This document shows positions 5,814 to 5,940 of a DNA stretch of 5,940 nt, piece after piece. The position numbers and the translations under genes were made by a program. The notes under the pieces were generated by a model. That model was not told where the DNA came from and ran no database searches. It saw only the letters and a list, made by a program, of their open reading frames with translations. Origin of the DNA: DYEC01 sp034434695 (lineage in GTDB: Bacteria; Chloroflexota; Anaerolineae; Anaerolineales; Anaerolineaceae); NCBI GenBank assembly GCA_034434695.1, contig DAOTYY010000172.1, positions 1-5,940 on the forward strand, read 5' to 3'. Positions within the stretch are counted from its first letter, which is position 1. Each line of letters starts with the position of its first letter.

Positions 5814-5940
5814 TTACGCAGCCAATTGAACGGGATTGAGTTCCCGAAGAGCAGCGTAAGCCGATTGGATAGCGCGTACGTACAATTTTGATTTGAGAGC
5901 AAAGTGATTGAGTTTGGTGTTGCCTTTGAGCAGTTCAAGT
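5814..5940 (-). CDS. Unidentified protein, C-terminal 41 residues (5' end outside window)
   Basis: On the - strand an open frame enters from the window edge and ends at TAA 5814-5816. It reads ...LELLKGNTKLNHFALKSK, then LYVRAIQSAYAALRELNPVQLAA. It looks helical, with regularly spaced Leu/Ala/Tyr and basic residues. I do not recognise the family. It is in exactly the same frame as the following receiver domain, with only the TAA between them, so it may be the preceding domain of one sensor or regulator protein interrupted by that stop, or a separate gene ending there. Confidence 0.45.
   Translation of the reverse strand, partial: LELLKGNTKLNHFALKSKLYVRAIQSAYAALRELNPVQLAA

Overview
The window looks like an ordinary stretch of a bacterial chromosome, most probably from a member of the Chloroflexota (Anaerolineae-like). 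This is inferred, not shown by a marker gene. The clues are the Pro/Thr-rich 'TPTP'-style stalks behind the N-terminal anchors of two exported proteins, the combination of a DUF3048-family and a DUF4349-family surface protein, and a CoaBC of the 'PAMD / LASG' type. Base composition is balanced, and no mobile element, CRISPR array, tRNA or rRNA was seen.

Layout. Bases 1-385 hold the 3' end of a methylenetetrahydrofolate reductase-type gene. Then come, all on the + strand and tightly packed, coaX (type III pantothenate kinase, 403-1167), coaBC (bifunctional phosphopantothenoylcysteine decarboxylase/synthetase, 1171-2382), an exported DUF3048 protein (2373-3599) and a calcineurin-like metallophosphoesterase (3608-4339). 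The gaps are 17 nt, 3 nt, a 10-nt overlap and 8 nt, which is what an operon with translational coupling looks like. After a 66-nt gap with a strong Shine-Dalgarno, a DUF4349 lipoprotein (4406-5377) follows and ends at a 12-bp-stem terminator (5397-5442). Converging on this terminator from the - strand is a CheY-like receiver domain (5454-5813), preceded in the same frame by the tail of an unidentified protein (5814-5940).

Function. CoaX and CoaBC together carry out the three consecutive steps from pantothenate to 4'-phosphopantetheine in coenzyme A synthesis. The later steps (CoaD, CoaE) are not in the window. The MTHFR fragment belongs to one-carbon/methionine metabolism. The DUF3048 and DUF4349 proteins are cell-envelope proteins of unknown role, and the phosphoesterase's substrate cannot be told from sequence.

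I did not find a convincing new biological system. The points most worth a second look are the receiver gene, which has no usable start codon and is separated from an upstream same-frame segment only by one TAA; the replacement of two decarboxylase active-site residues in CoaBC; the poorly matching first ~120 bases of the MTHFR frame; and a terminator-like hairpin inside the DUF3048 gene.
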